Assembly (NCBI RefSeq): GCF_024713945.1
Contig: NC_134679.1
Coordinates: 6,887,001 to 6,951,000, forward strand
Reading direction: 5' to 3'
DNA length: 64,000 bases
Origin: Dermatophagoides farinae
Taxonomy: Eukaryota; Arthropoda; Arachnida; Sarcoptiformes; Pyroglyphidae
The position numbers and the translations under genes were made by a program. This document shows positions 34,318 through 48,500 of the stretch, piece after piece (within the stretch, counting starts at the first letter, position 1; every line of letters starts with the position of its first letter). Below the pieces are notes generated by a model. The model saw only the letters and a list, made by a program, of their open reading frames with translations, made no database searches and was not told where the DNA came from.

Positions 34318-36557
34318 TCATCTGAATGTCAATGAACAAATGATAAATGCCCATATAAATGATGAAAGGGTCGATATAGTGATTGTAATCATCAAACATG
34401 ATAAATGATGAACATTCAACGGTAATAGTATATTGCCATTCGAACGTGAAAATCGATTACGAACGCATAAATGTGATAGATTTGCATATTTAGCGCATTC
34501 ACGTAGATATCCACGATTGAAAAGTTCCAGAATTTTTAACGAAAATTCAGCTGCATCTATATATCGAAACAAAACACAAGAAACGTTTGGGTAGAGAAAA
34601 AAAGATGAAATTTTTAATCAAAAAAAAACTTTGAATAATTGACATTTTATAAATATTAAATAAACAACATACCTTTTCCACATTTATCCAAGCTAATATC
34701 ATAGATGCAGTTGTGATAATTATGTAGTGTACTAACAAATAGATTAATAAGAGAAGAAAAAACAAATCCGGTTAAATTGAATCATCGATTTGGTCATTTT
34801 GGATAGAATGGATTAACAGGAATGGAAAACCACAAACACACACACACACACATGAACACGAATGCAGTATACTAAAGAAATATTATGATCCTCATCATTC
34901 TTATAAACAAAAAGATTCAACGATGGACAAAAGTGAGAAATGAGTATTTATTATCCAACATCAATATGACATCTCAATATATAGTGATGGTAACATGGTG
35001 ATAATAATAATCATAATAAAGCAAACAAAATCACTTTAGTTGAAATTGATGGCTAACTATTAATTATATTTAGTTTATAGCCTGGAAATAATAATCACTA
35101 CACCAACCATTTACGATTTTTTCGATTCGAAACAAGAAATCGAGGATTTTTTTCTATTTCTTACCTTAAGAGAAAGTAATGTTGATATTGGCTGTGAAAA
35201 TGGAAATGAAATTTATTCACTATATAAATGGACTCATACTGCGTGTGTACGTTTTTTCAAATACGAATTTCAACCAATAAATTCTACAACACACACACAA
35301 AGTTTGTACAATTAGATTTTTGACAAATGAAAAAAAAATTCAATTTTTTCAACAAAAAAAATCACTGATGAACAGAGAGAATCAGATAGTTTCGAGAAAT
35401 GATTAGAAAAGAAAAGGGTAAAATTCTTTGAAAATATTCTTGATTTCAAACGAAAAAAAATGCAGCACACACGAAAAAACTTTAAAATAATTTTTTTGCC
35501 AAAAAAATTACTTCCTAACAAGAATTGTGAATCAAAAAAATTTTAGGTCTCATAAACTAGATTTGGTTTTTTATTCTTATTTTCACTTGCATCGGATGAT
35601 TGGGTGATGCCTGCCTAAACAACGATGGGTTCATTTTTTTCCTATCTATATAAATAAAATAGATAGAGATTCCAGAAGAAAAGAATGTAATGTACAAAGA
35701 TAATTAAATGGAATGATCCAGAATTTGTAGGCAGCAAAAAAAAAGAAAAAAAATTTTGATTCGATTTTTTCCTTTTTGCTTGCTTGCTTGCTTGTGTGTG
35801 TGTTTTTCATTATCAACATCACCATCATCATGGCTAATAGTTAATGTGTAATGGAAAAAGAGTGAGTAAGAGCGAGAAAATAATTCACACTCGAATGATT
35901 TGATTGTTGCCATAAAACAAAAATTTTTTTTTGTGTGTGTCTGGGTGTATAAAACAACGACAATGATGATGATGACAACCAACAAAGAAACAATATGACG
36001 AATTATGATTATTATTTTTCAGAGAAAAATCTTTTTTTTTTGTGTAAAGTTCATGATGCTATTACATTGTAGATTATTGTTTTCGTTTTTTTTTTGTTTT
36101 GTTTTGTTCAACACATCATCATGTGACGATGATATCCGAAACAACAAACAAACAAATTGTGAAAGAAAACATGTTGTTTTTCACATCAACCAGACAAAGG
36201 TTACATACAACTATCAAAGTCATCATCATCATCAATATATTTTGTTTTGATATGAGAGAAAAAGAAACAAAATAAGACTTTTAAATGTTTGCATTTCGAA
36301 AATGAATAAAATTGTCAATCAAACACACACACACACACACAAACACAAACAGAAAACAAAAAGATTCAATGCACCGAAAATTATAATAATTGATTTTTTT
36401 TTCATTTTCATTCTCTCGTCATTATTGTTTTTTGTTTTGTTTGCGTACACCAATTTATTCTTAATTATTATCTAGTCTAGATTCTGTAGAACAAAAGAAT
36501 CATGTACAGAAATGATATTGTTGTTGTTGTTGTTGTTATTGTTATCAACCCCCCTTC

Positions 36558-36594
<37 letters not shown>

Positions 36595-39500
36595 TACATA
36601 CAACTTATTTGTAACAACAACGACAATGGAAGAAAAGTTTAGGATTTGAAATCCGGTAAATTTAATTAATTCTCATTTTTATATACGAAAAAAAACATTG
36701 TTTTTTTTTGACAAAACAAAATAACATTAACAATGTCACCAAGTTGAATGAAATAAATAAAAAAACGGATGTAATCAAAAAAAAAAAAAAAAAAAAGACA
36801 AAAACAACAGAATAAAATAAGAATATTTTATTTTTTTTCTACTTCAAAAATAATACCGATGAGCTTTTCTTTCGTTCACTATGGGACTATTGTTGTCGAT
36901 ATATTCCGGATAAATTTTTCTAGTAGGTACAGCTAATGAATATTTTTTTTTTGTCTTTTTTGTTGTTGTTTTCGTGTTGTTGTTGTTGTAATGTAAACAA
37001 ATTAATCGTACATTCTTGAAAAAACATGAAATAAAAGACAAAATAGCAAAACTCTTTGTCCAATTTAGTGAATAATGAATGAAAAAAAAATCAACAAACA
37101 CGATACTGAATAGCTGGAAAATGATGATGATGATGAAAGAAAAAAAAATAAATTGAATTATAAAATTTTAATGTTTACATTTTCAATGTTTATTTATGAT
37201 GACCTATAAATCTTCTGTAATCGCAACCAGACAAAATCGTGTAAGTTTGCTTTGTTTGATATACAGAAAAAAAATTTGAAAAATTGAAAATGATCAAAAC
37301 ACATTGTAATTGTGCCGGAGAGAAAAAAAGAATGAAAGAAAATTTCGACATTATTCACACACTTTTTTTTGTTGATTTGCTTGGTTATGATTGTTTTTTT
37401 CTAGATGGAAATGATAATGATAAATTCCCATTGTCATTCAAATTGTCAAAATTCAAATCATTATCATTGGATTATTATTATTATTATTATCAACTAATAC
37501 TATGCCACAGTGTGTATGTGTGGGTGGATGTCTGATGAAAATTTTTTTCCATTTTTTTTTTGAGAGATGACACCCGTTTTTTGTGTCTGTAATAATGTTT
37601 TTTTCATATCAAGTTTTGTCTTCAAAAATATTCATCATTATTCTTTTGATTCATCATTTGGTAAACACATTCATTCATTGGTAACCACACCCACCTAGAG
37701 AGACACACAGAGAGAGAGAGAAAGAATGAAAAATACGTTTATGAAAAAAAAGTGAATGAATGAATAATGATGTTGACAAAAACATTGAATTTTCATGATG
37801 ATAATAACACAATGTTGATGATATCTGACCTATACATCTGAATTAATCATTTATATCTGACAAAACCAGTATAGTGTTGTATATGGCAGAAAGAGAAATG
37901 GAAATATAAAAGTCAAATGTATTGGATAGATTAATGAAAAAAAAAACATATACCAGAAAGGATTATTATATTCGTATATTTTGATTTGGGATATGTTTTC
38001 TCTCTGTAGTTCTATTCCATTAAAGTTTTGTTTTCTAATGAAACATTAATAATCAATAATCTACCCAAACTACTAAATAGATAATAAATGTGTTGAAATA
38101 GAAGGGAAATTTTACAGCAAGACTTCTATTTCGTTTCACAAGCAAAATTCATAAAAAATTAACGGGTTAAGCGGAATTTTACTGTACATTGAAAATGGGC
38201 CTGCTGGCTGCTGGTAGTGAATATAAATCACCACTAAAAATTCTATAGATTTTTTCTAAATTTTCCAAGATGAAAATAACGAAAATCTTTCGGTATTGTC
38301 AAATATGCAATTTGAAATTGAAAGAAAAAAGATTCGATTTTTGAATATTTAAACACGGGAAAAAATGGAGAAACTGAATGAAATGAGACTGAGACTTACC
38401 AGCAATGTTCAATAAACTGTTCCAATATGGTCGAATTTGAGCCATTTTGTGTCATTGTATTACCTTGATTCATTGTTAAACATCGATCAAATTCACCACG
38501 ATATTTCTTCTGACATGGACCTAATGTCAAATAATCTAATTATAATCAGAATATAAGTGAGAAAGAGAGTAAATGCGATTAGTTTTTTTTCTTTGCTTAT
38601 TTAGTAAATACATCAATGAAAAGATTGATCACCTTGTTTAAATTTAGGATTATTACATAGTTCCATGGTCAGTCCTAATGGTCCTTCAGACATTTGATCA
38701 TAAAAATCGGCTGTCATTTTTGAATGTTGAAAATTATCATTGATGCACATTTTACGATAATTATTAAAACATTGTACAGCTCGATTTAATTTTCTAAAAA
38801 CAGAAAAAAAAGAAAAAATTGAATTACAACTGCAATCATAAATCATTGCCTTTCACATCATTGATGAATCATAATTTAACACTAAATAATATTGTCTCTC
38901 TACCACTATATTGTCTGCTGCATTCTAATTTCGTTTTTCGTTCAATTTTTTAATCTTTTTTTTCGAAAATTTTCTGTGTAAATTCAAATCATCATCATCA
39001 TCAACAAGACAGTGTCATCAATGATGATGCCGAAAACGATTTTTCCAAGTCTTTTTATGTTGAAACTTTTGGAGCCGAGTGGTACAATTTATCATTCTCT
39101 ATCTCTCTCTCTCTCTCGCAGTATCTTTTTTGTACTTTCAACAACTCATAAATAATAAATTTTCAATGATTGATTGATGATCAAATTGTTCCAAACAAAA
39201 CAACCAAAAAAAAAAAAAAATTATCGATCACCAAAAATGGTAATCATTAACTCATTAGATAAATGAATAATTCTACCACTATTATTGCAACTTCTATTAT
39301 GGGATGCGCATACAAGAACAAATAGCGGATGGGCAATACAAACAAAAACTTTTTTTCTGGTAACAAAACAAAAACAAAATGACAATCATTCAATTCGATG
39401 ATTATCATTGAATGGAGATCAAAAGCAAAATAGTAATGGTATTGATTAGAATCCATAAGATTATTTCGAAATTTCCGCCACTCATTCATTCATTCATTCA

Positions 39501-42500
39501 TTATATTTTTGTTCAAGAAAGAAGAAAACAAAACGATTGATCATCAGAACCGAAAATCAAAACAGAATCAAAAAAAATTACCCAAATATAGATATGATGA
39601 TGAAAATAATCTAGCTATATCTATTTGAGACTAGAATACTAAATAATCTAAGAATAAACCTAAAAGAAAAATGTGCTGAGATTGCAAAGAGAGAAAAAAC
39701 TGAAAATAATTCGCTTTTCATGTTCTCATCAGCAACATTACCATCTTGGTTTCATTTAGTTGTTGTTGTTGATGCTGGTGCTGGTGCTGTTATTATTATC
39801 ATCATTATTACACCGGAGAATGACCTAATGATTCTTGTTTATCTTTGGTTAAAATTACTATATTGTCTCCAGGGTCTGTATATATATTTGGGTTGTCCCT
39901 AGTGATCACATAGCGTAATGATAATAATCATCATCATCGTCATCATCGAAATTGTAAGACAAAAAAAATGAGTGAATGGATATCATAGCAATTAAGATGA
40001 AAATAGCGAATTTTGTATGATAGAAGCGATTTGCATTAAACAAGACAAAAATATATATATATTTTAACGTAAGATTTATACTTACACACAAATATGTTCA
40101 ATTTTATCACTAGAAAGATCATAGGATAGATTATGTGATAATGTTGCTTCACGAAACATTTTTGAACATTGTTTTATATCGCCACATTTAAGCTGTTGAG
40201 CATTTGCCATACCAAACATCCAAATCATCGGTGATGATGATAATGATATAGGCTCATATAGTTGTTGTTGTTGTTGATAATCATTGTTCATTATTATTAA
40301 ATGATTAGTTCCGGTGATCATTAAATCAATCAATAATCGATTAATTATATCTAAAACGTATAAAAGGGAAAAAATGAGGAAAAAAATAACAAGAAAAATG
40401 ATAATTTAATTTAATTTTTTTCTTGCTTTTCAACCAAATATCGATCAAATTGTGATTGAATCAAATTAAAAGAAAAAATTGAAAGGAATTTCACACACAC
40501 ACACAAACAAAACACAGATCGGTGATAATGATAACTTTTCTATCTACGAAACTCAATCTATTTATGTAGGACAGGCGTGTGCGTGTTTTGTGTGTTTGTG
40601 TGTGTGTGTGTGTCAAACACAGTTTTTATTTTCAAACAAGCATCGAATTCAATTTAAAAAATTAATTTTCCTTTGTTTTCTAGTCTTACTTTCTTTTTTT
40701 TTTGTACCCACACTCATTTTCGTTCCCTCTCTCACACACACACTAACAATCACTGAAGTTTGATTTTTTTCAAAAAACAAAAAATTTTGTCCAAATGAAT
40801 CTCAAATGTTCAGCGCCAAAGGCTGTCGATGTGATTGTAGAGATTGTGTGGATATTGCAAGATAACAAATTGGCTATATGAAAAAAAAATTAAAAACGAC
40901 GACATTTTTTTTCATTCTGTAAAGCCAAAATACTATCGTTGAATAACGAAGTCAACATTGAACAGATACACACACACATATAGAGAGATAGTTAGACAAG
41001 CAAGCAAATACTGATCAAATAATTCATTATTGAATAAAACATTTGTCAATGTATTATGTTTTATGGTGGTATAGTTTTTTCAACAAAAAAAATCTTTCAC
41101 AAATGAATTTCTAGTTTTTCATCAAAAAAAAAGACCGATTGATAACATAGTTATTGAATATGTGGACATGTAGAATATTTCATTTTTTTTTATTATTTAA
41201 ACAATTTGAATACAATTCTTTCATCATTTGGATCTATAAAAAATGGTGAAATAATCATGAGAAAAACAAACAAACATACAGAATATATGTTTATTACATA
41301 CGTTTTGTAGGGAGAAATAACAAATGAAATAGTGAGACAAACATATATGCCAGAACATCATCATCATCATCATCACAGCGGGCAAAAAAAAAGGAATTTT
41401 CTCATTCTCATGATTACTATGATGGTAACAAAAAACACCCACACCGCTGCTATAGACAAGAAAAAAAACAGGAACTATACGCCAACTTCAAATACATAAA
41501 CATATATTCACTTCATTTCTCACATCTACATCACCATCAAATATTCAGTGTAGATAGTGTCGAAAAATTTGATTAAAAAATGAGCTTTTTTCAATAATAT
41601 AAATTGGACTTCATAACACAATCATAATAATAATACATTTCGATGAATCATCGTGCTGTGCAAACGACAATTCATTCATTCATTCATTCATTCATTCATT
41701 CATTTACACATTGTCATCAGATATATTCATTCAATAATAATGAAAATGAGTCTGTCTACTGTTTACAAACAACATTGCAGCAGCGAAGCCAAGTGAAGCC
41801 AATAAGCTAAAATGTAACGGTAGATAGGATATTTTTCTTTTATTTTCTTCTGGGCTCTACCTGATGATCAAGTGAAATTCATTATTCTGGCTTAGTTTTT
41901 TCATCATCATCATTTATGTATTCATAATGGATATGGTTTTGTCATGAGTTTGGAGCGAATTGATAATAATAACAACAATTTGATGTTTACACACACACAC
42001 ATTGATTGGTAGTTTTTCTCTCACATAAGAAACCTTGAAGGCTTTTTTTCGTATTTATATTACTAGTGAATTGTTCTATTAGCTTTTGTTGTCGTTGTTA
42101 GAATTACATTGACAATATCAATGATGATGATGATGATGACGGTCGTTTTACAATTTATTCATTACCATCACTCATCATCATCGAAACAAAAATAGAGATT
42201 ATAATTAAATTACACAAACATCATTGTTGTTGTTATACACATCTGAACAATAGATCTACCACTATTTCCCATTCAATTCCTGTTTAATTAATGGATTTGA
42301 ATTTTTTCTACATTTCATCATTACAATTCGCAAGATAATGACATTTGAAATTATTATTATCAAAAAGATTTAAAGTGAATCTGTACAATGAATTTGAAAG
42401 AATTTAAGAGAGAAAAAACAATCATATGACCAACAAGATCAAAATGATTCAATAATAGTGAGTGTTTTTATTCCAAAATAAATCTGATTGTGAAAAATCC

Positions 42501-45500
42501 TACCATTTTTTCTAGTGATGATCATTATAATTTGGAAAAAAAGGATCTTTACTTTCAAAAACAAAACAAAACAAAACCAAAAAAAAAAAAACAACTCACA
42601 TCATTACACATCAAATAAATTTCGACAGTGAAGCCTACATTTCAGGGGTTTTCTGTTTATGTGGCTTTGTCCATTGTGTATACGTACGTTGAAGATGATT
42701 GAAATTTTATGTAAATTCCTTTCAATAATCAATTTTATATTTATGAATAATAAAAACATGAAGAGAATATTTTATTTTTTATTTTTATGGCCACTGTAAA
42801 AAATAATACCGTTAGCCAATAATTCCAATGCATAGTGTGAGAATAATATTTGCACTTGGTATTTTTCAATAAAAAAAAATAGTATAGACACTTGTTTCAA
42901 TAAATCCAAACCCACACACACACACAAGTTTTCACTTGATTTTTAAAAATGATAATGGCTATGGACTATCATGTATGATGAGAAACAAAAACAAGAAAAT
43001 TTTTGAATGATCCAATTGAAGATGACTATGGTGACTATTTGAACAAATAGTCTTGTGATGTGATAAAACAAAAAAAAAACAAAATGCCCAAAAGGTATTT
43101 TTTACACTAAAGTTCTGGACTAACAAAAACAACGGATGATGGCTATATTGATTCATTGCGAATGTATCAAGTCAAGTAATCAATGAGAGAAAACAAAAAA
43201 CAAATTCACAAAAAAGAATATAACCTGTCTTAACAAGCTAAAGGCCAAGGAATAATGAATAATCTACCGAAATCGACAAACTATTGAAATATGTACAAAA
43301 TGAAAAAGATGTAGACTAAAACGTGTTATTTATGTGTAAAGAACCAAATCAAAAAAACTCATTTATCGTTGTTAGTATATAGGAAATGCACAGTAGATAA
43401 ACGTTATTCATAATTTGTTCAATCGTAACAAGAATCGTAGAATCGTGAACTATTATTCATGGTTATTATGTTATTAGAAGAGAAAGGAAACATTCTCAGT
43501 CGTTTTTTTTTGTTTTCGTTTTGCTCACCACACCTTTTTTATGTTTCTTTATTTTGTTTCATTTTTTAACTTCAAAATTTGTACTAACAAAAAAATCATT
43601 CAGTCATTAGTGATTCGTATTCAAAATGACTATATTATTATTAGCCTACATCATGTCATCATCACCCAATCATTATTATGATGATTATTATTAGCTTGTG
43701 TTATATATCATTGATCCAGTAGCAATTGAATGAATATAGAGGATTTGTTCTGATTTAACATGGAAAGAGAGAGAAAGAAACGAAAAAACCAGAAAACCAG
43801 AAACCATGTTCATGTCGTAAAAAGTCAAGTTTACCTTATCAATCATGATTATCATTAGAACAACAAGACAGTGAGAGAAAGAAAAAACGGATTACCATGA
43901 ACTATGTAATAGCTAAAAAAAATGATACAATCCAGAATGAGTGAAAGAAAATTAATTTCAATTATTTTTTCTTTTTGCTACTAACAAATTATAAAGATAG
44001 TTTTTTTTCCCAAAAAACGATTCATGTCTGTGTGTTTTCTAGTTATAGATGGGCAAAATGAAAAAATGAAGAGTGTGAAAACATACATTGATTGAATATA
44101 TTTTCAAAAGACTCCAGACAAAAACTTTGTTGTTGTAGATTATGGTAACATTGTCTAGATATGATTTTTGAAATTTCATTTTAATAATCACCAAAACAAT
44201 GTTAAATGAGTGATGAATAATTTTCATTTCATCTTTGCACTAAGCATTATTATAAAAGAAAGTAGAAAAAAAAGCTTAACAATGTAGAATGAAAAGTAAA
44301 TTTAAAAAAAAAAAGAAAAATTCTGAATCCCAAGGAAAGAAAAACCTCATGAGTATTTGAATTTTCGAATATTCAAGTAATGTAACAACAACAAGACATT
44401 TTGAGATTTACAATTTTTCTCTTGTTTTTGCACTCAATTCAATGTAGAATAATGATCAAATTAAATGGTGTTTTTGTCTCTGTTTATAATTTTTGACATT
44501 TAAAACATTCCTGTCTATCTACACATTGTTGATGACTGGATAATAATTAAAACTATATTTCAATTTGGATATTTGTCCCAAATACCAGTCACATTGATTT
44601 GTTTGAAATCTGGAATGTTGTCCCATTTGTAATTATGTTTTGTTGTTGTTGTTGTTTTTATTATTAATCAGTTGGCAACTGATCACATATGGATTATATG
44701 ATTTGTAGCAAAATAAGCAGACTATAACATTATTGAAAATCATCATAGGGATATTTTGATGAGAAAAAAAATATGTATGTTTCATATATTGATTGGTCAT
44801 TCATTATCGAAAAAACAATAACAACGACACAATAACGCAGTAGACAATTTTTTCTCTCATCATCACATATCATACAATGGAAATTCTCGCTGACGACAAT
44901 GACAATGGACACACAATCTCTACATACATCTCTAGATTTAGCCAACAGCCTTTTTTGTGAAATGATGACGATGATGATTATCAGAGAAGTGTTTGTGTAT
45001 GATGCCGTGTGAAAGTCGCAAATTTATTTTACTTTTCCCTTGCGCGTTCTATTTTTTTATTATTATAGTCAAGTTATTTGTCACCATAACGACGTGATCA
45101 AGAATTCGAGAATTATAGAAGCGAAAAAAAAATACTGAGCTTGACAAAATTGTGAAATGAGAGCAGCAGAAAAAAAAATTTTGTCCCATCAATTTTTTTT
45201 TCTCTCTTCTTCATTGTCATCATTGTTGCTGTTGTTTTTTTTTATCACCATCGGATGATTAATATTATATAGATGGATACGAAATTCAACGAAAGGCTAA
45301 CACACACACACACAAACTAATCAATTTGATTCTAGGAATAAAATACAACGAAAAAAAAAAGAATTTTCAATCGCCAAATCCTTTGGGTAAAAGAGTAAAA
45401 ACGAAAGAAAAGATGAAAAATAAAAAATTACACCGAATAAAAAAAAACAATTTCAGATTGTGAAACTAATTTAAATATGAATTTTTATCTCGAAAAAAAA

Positions 45501-48500
45501 AATTTGATACAGTCGAAATTTTTACAATTTTTAATTGCTTTCGCTTAACATTTGTTGTTTGGTTCGGAATTGAAGTAGTAAAAAAAAAACCAAATGAAAT
45601 TCAAATGTCAGTATCGTTTCTCTTAATGAAATAAAAACCGAATGCAATGGATTTGTTATGAAATTTTTCGCATTTGCATTGTGTGTGATGAATAAGATTA
45701 TTTCATGAATATAAAACAAACAAACAATCATCATCATATATAGAACGGATATAGCGCCTGCCGTGTGTCTCTGTGTGTGTGTGTGTGTCAATCAATTGTT
45801 ATGGTTCATGCTGTGTGCATATAACCATGATGATCTAGCAAATTTATCTTTCTGTTTTCATTCTCTATCTCTCTCTATTCTGCTTTAAACATTTGGACAC
45901 TAATAATAGAAACAGAAAAAGTACAGAATAAGAATTCTGTAATAATAAAAAAAAACGAAACGAAAACAAAATTGAAAACAGAATCCAGAACCATTCTTAA
46001 AACGCACAATGAGAAGAAAAAAAAACATCAAAATGAATCGGAACTACAAACGAAAAATACACATAATGCAGAAAAAGATTGAATGATCATAAGTAGTATG
46101 TGGAACAGAAAAAAAAAACAAAAACAAATGAACACAACACACACACACACATATTTCCGTGATAAGCAGATTTAATACACCAAAATCCGGTAATAGAAAG
46201 CTTTAAATAGAGTGGAGAAGAAGGAAAAAATGAATTGATTGAATGAATGAATGAATGAGTGAAAGTACCGTATGTTGTTGTACAGCGTTCACTTGTAAAT
46301 GAAACAAAAACAAAAATGGTGTTTAATTCAAATGAATAAAAATTGCACAAAGAATGATCATAGAATTGTAATGTAGAAAAAAAAAGATTCTCACGATTGA
46401 GAAACTTTATCTATATTGTATACAGGAGAGAGAAAATTTTTCAACAAAAAAAAAATCAAGTTTAAAGTTTAAGAAATCTCATCAATTTATTCATCATCAT
46501 CATCATCAGTGATTCAAAGTCGGATTCCTCTCATCTTGTGATTATTGCTAAAATCCTGTTACATTGAGACTTTAATACCCTTATATGCACACACACACAT
46601 ATGCAGAATGTCAACAAAAAAAACTGTATATATAGCTCCCAATCTTGAAATCAAAAGTATCTGATTTATTTTCATTTTCCCTGTTGAAATAATCCAAATA
46701 ACAATAACAAGAAAAAATACTGTAAAGTGAATAATGGAAATTTTTTTTTTCGTTCATTTTTTTCATTTTCAATCACACTTTACTTTGCACACATTATTAT
46801 TCAAATGAAACATTTTTTTTTCGATTTGAAATGCAGATTGAAATTTTTTTCATATTCCACTAGATCAATGTCTCATGTTTTTTTTTCTTTTCATATACAT
46901 TGTTATTTCATTTTTTTCGTATGAATTTTTTTTTTAATATTTATTTGTTTTGATTTATATATATTTGCAAACAAAATTCCAAATGAAATTCATCATTTCT
47001 AGAGATTTGATTTGTCAATTAATTTTTTTTTCTGAATGACAATAATACGATCATTACACGATTCGAATGAATTTTGGTGATAAGAAATCTAAACAACAAT
47101 TATTCGTTCAACTACAATATGATAATCATCAATGAATGAATCACACACAATGCATATAACAAACCATTTTGAATTGAGCAGCAATAATAATAAATTTGCC
47201 ATTTAGATTACACAAACAATGTGTACATTATTAGCCATTCAATATTGTGCTTACGATGATTATCATCAACAAGAGAATAGCGGAATCATATCTCTAGAAT
47301 TCTTTTCTTTCTCATATTTGCTTCGTAACACTGCTTGTTTGTCGAGAATTATTATCACGATGATGATAATGATAATCGGAAATGTATGCCACAGCCGCTA
47401 AACCAAACAATTGGGAAAAACGAAAAAAAAGATGTTTATATTATATGTGTGCGTGTGTTTTATATGATGTGACCAAATAATATAATGATGATGATGATGA
47501 TGATCTAAAAGCCGTTATAAAGGGAGATTGTTGTTGGGTGCCTAGAACTCATCGATCTATCGATCAAATCAATCGATCAAATTCAACACCCGTAAAAAAA
47601 ACGTTGAACATCATTATGTTTGTTTACGTCTGTTTATAGTTTGTTTTTCGTTTTCTCTCTCTTTCTCTTTCTCTTGGTTTTCAAATGCTAAACAATGGCT
47701 GATATGTATGTATTGTATTGTAAAATTATGGATGAAGGTTCAGTTCAAAATGTTTGTTCGCTGTTGTTGTTGTTTTTATTGTTGTTTTTCAAATAACTAG
47801 TTCACTTTGAAAGTTTTTTTTTCTTCCGTTAGCAGAAAAAGACATTCATTCTTTTCTTCTTTGAATAATAATGATAATAGAATAGAATATATATTGATGC
47901 ACGAACAGATCAATGAATTCATTGATATTGATTATTATCGTATTTCTATTTCCTCTCCCCCTAAAAACGAATGGTAAAAAAAGTCAAAATTGAAATCAAT
48001 TTTATTGCAAAAATGCACGAACTTTATCTATTTTTTTCATCATCATTGTTGTTGTCGTCGTCGTCGTCGTTACCTACTTTTACTTTTTTCGTTTTTCACG
48101 GTAATTCCTGAGATATATTAGATTTTACTCCATACAAAAACTTTGATTTTTAATCGTAGAACCAACGAAAAAAACCAGCCATATTTTTTCCATTATTACA
48201 AATGGTAATAAGAAAACGGGTGGTTGAATAATAAGAAAAAAAAATCTCCGAAAATGAAACGAAAAAAATTTTCCATTTCCGAAAAACATAAGTATATTTT
48301 TTCGAGTAGGACAGAAAACTTTTTTTAACTGTTCAAAAGTTTTACAATCATCATAATAAAATGTAAACAAAACAATCTGATTCTCATCATCATTTAATAA
48401 GTTAAGTAATAATGTCGTTATATTATTTATCAGAGATCAATTTAATAACAATGAAATCGATCCACCCATTCAATAGCAATAGTGATTCCAAGATATTGGA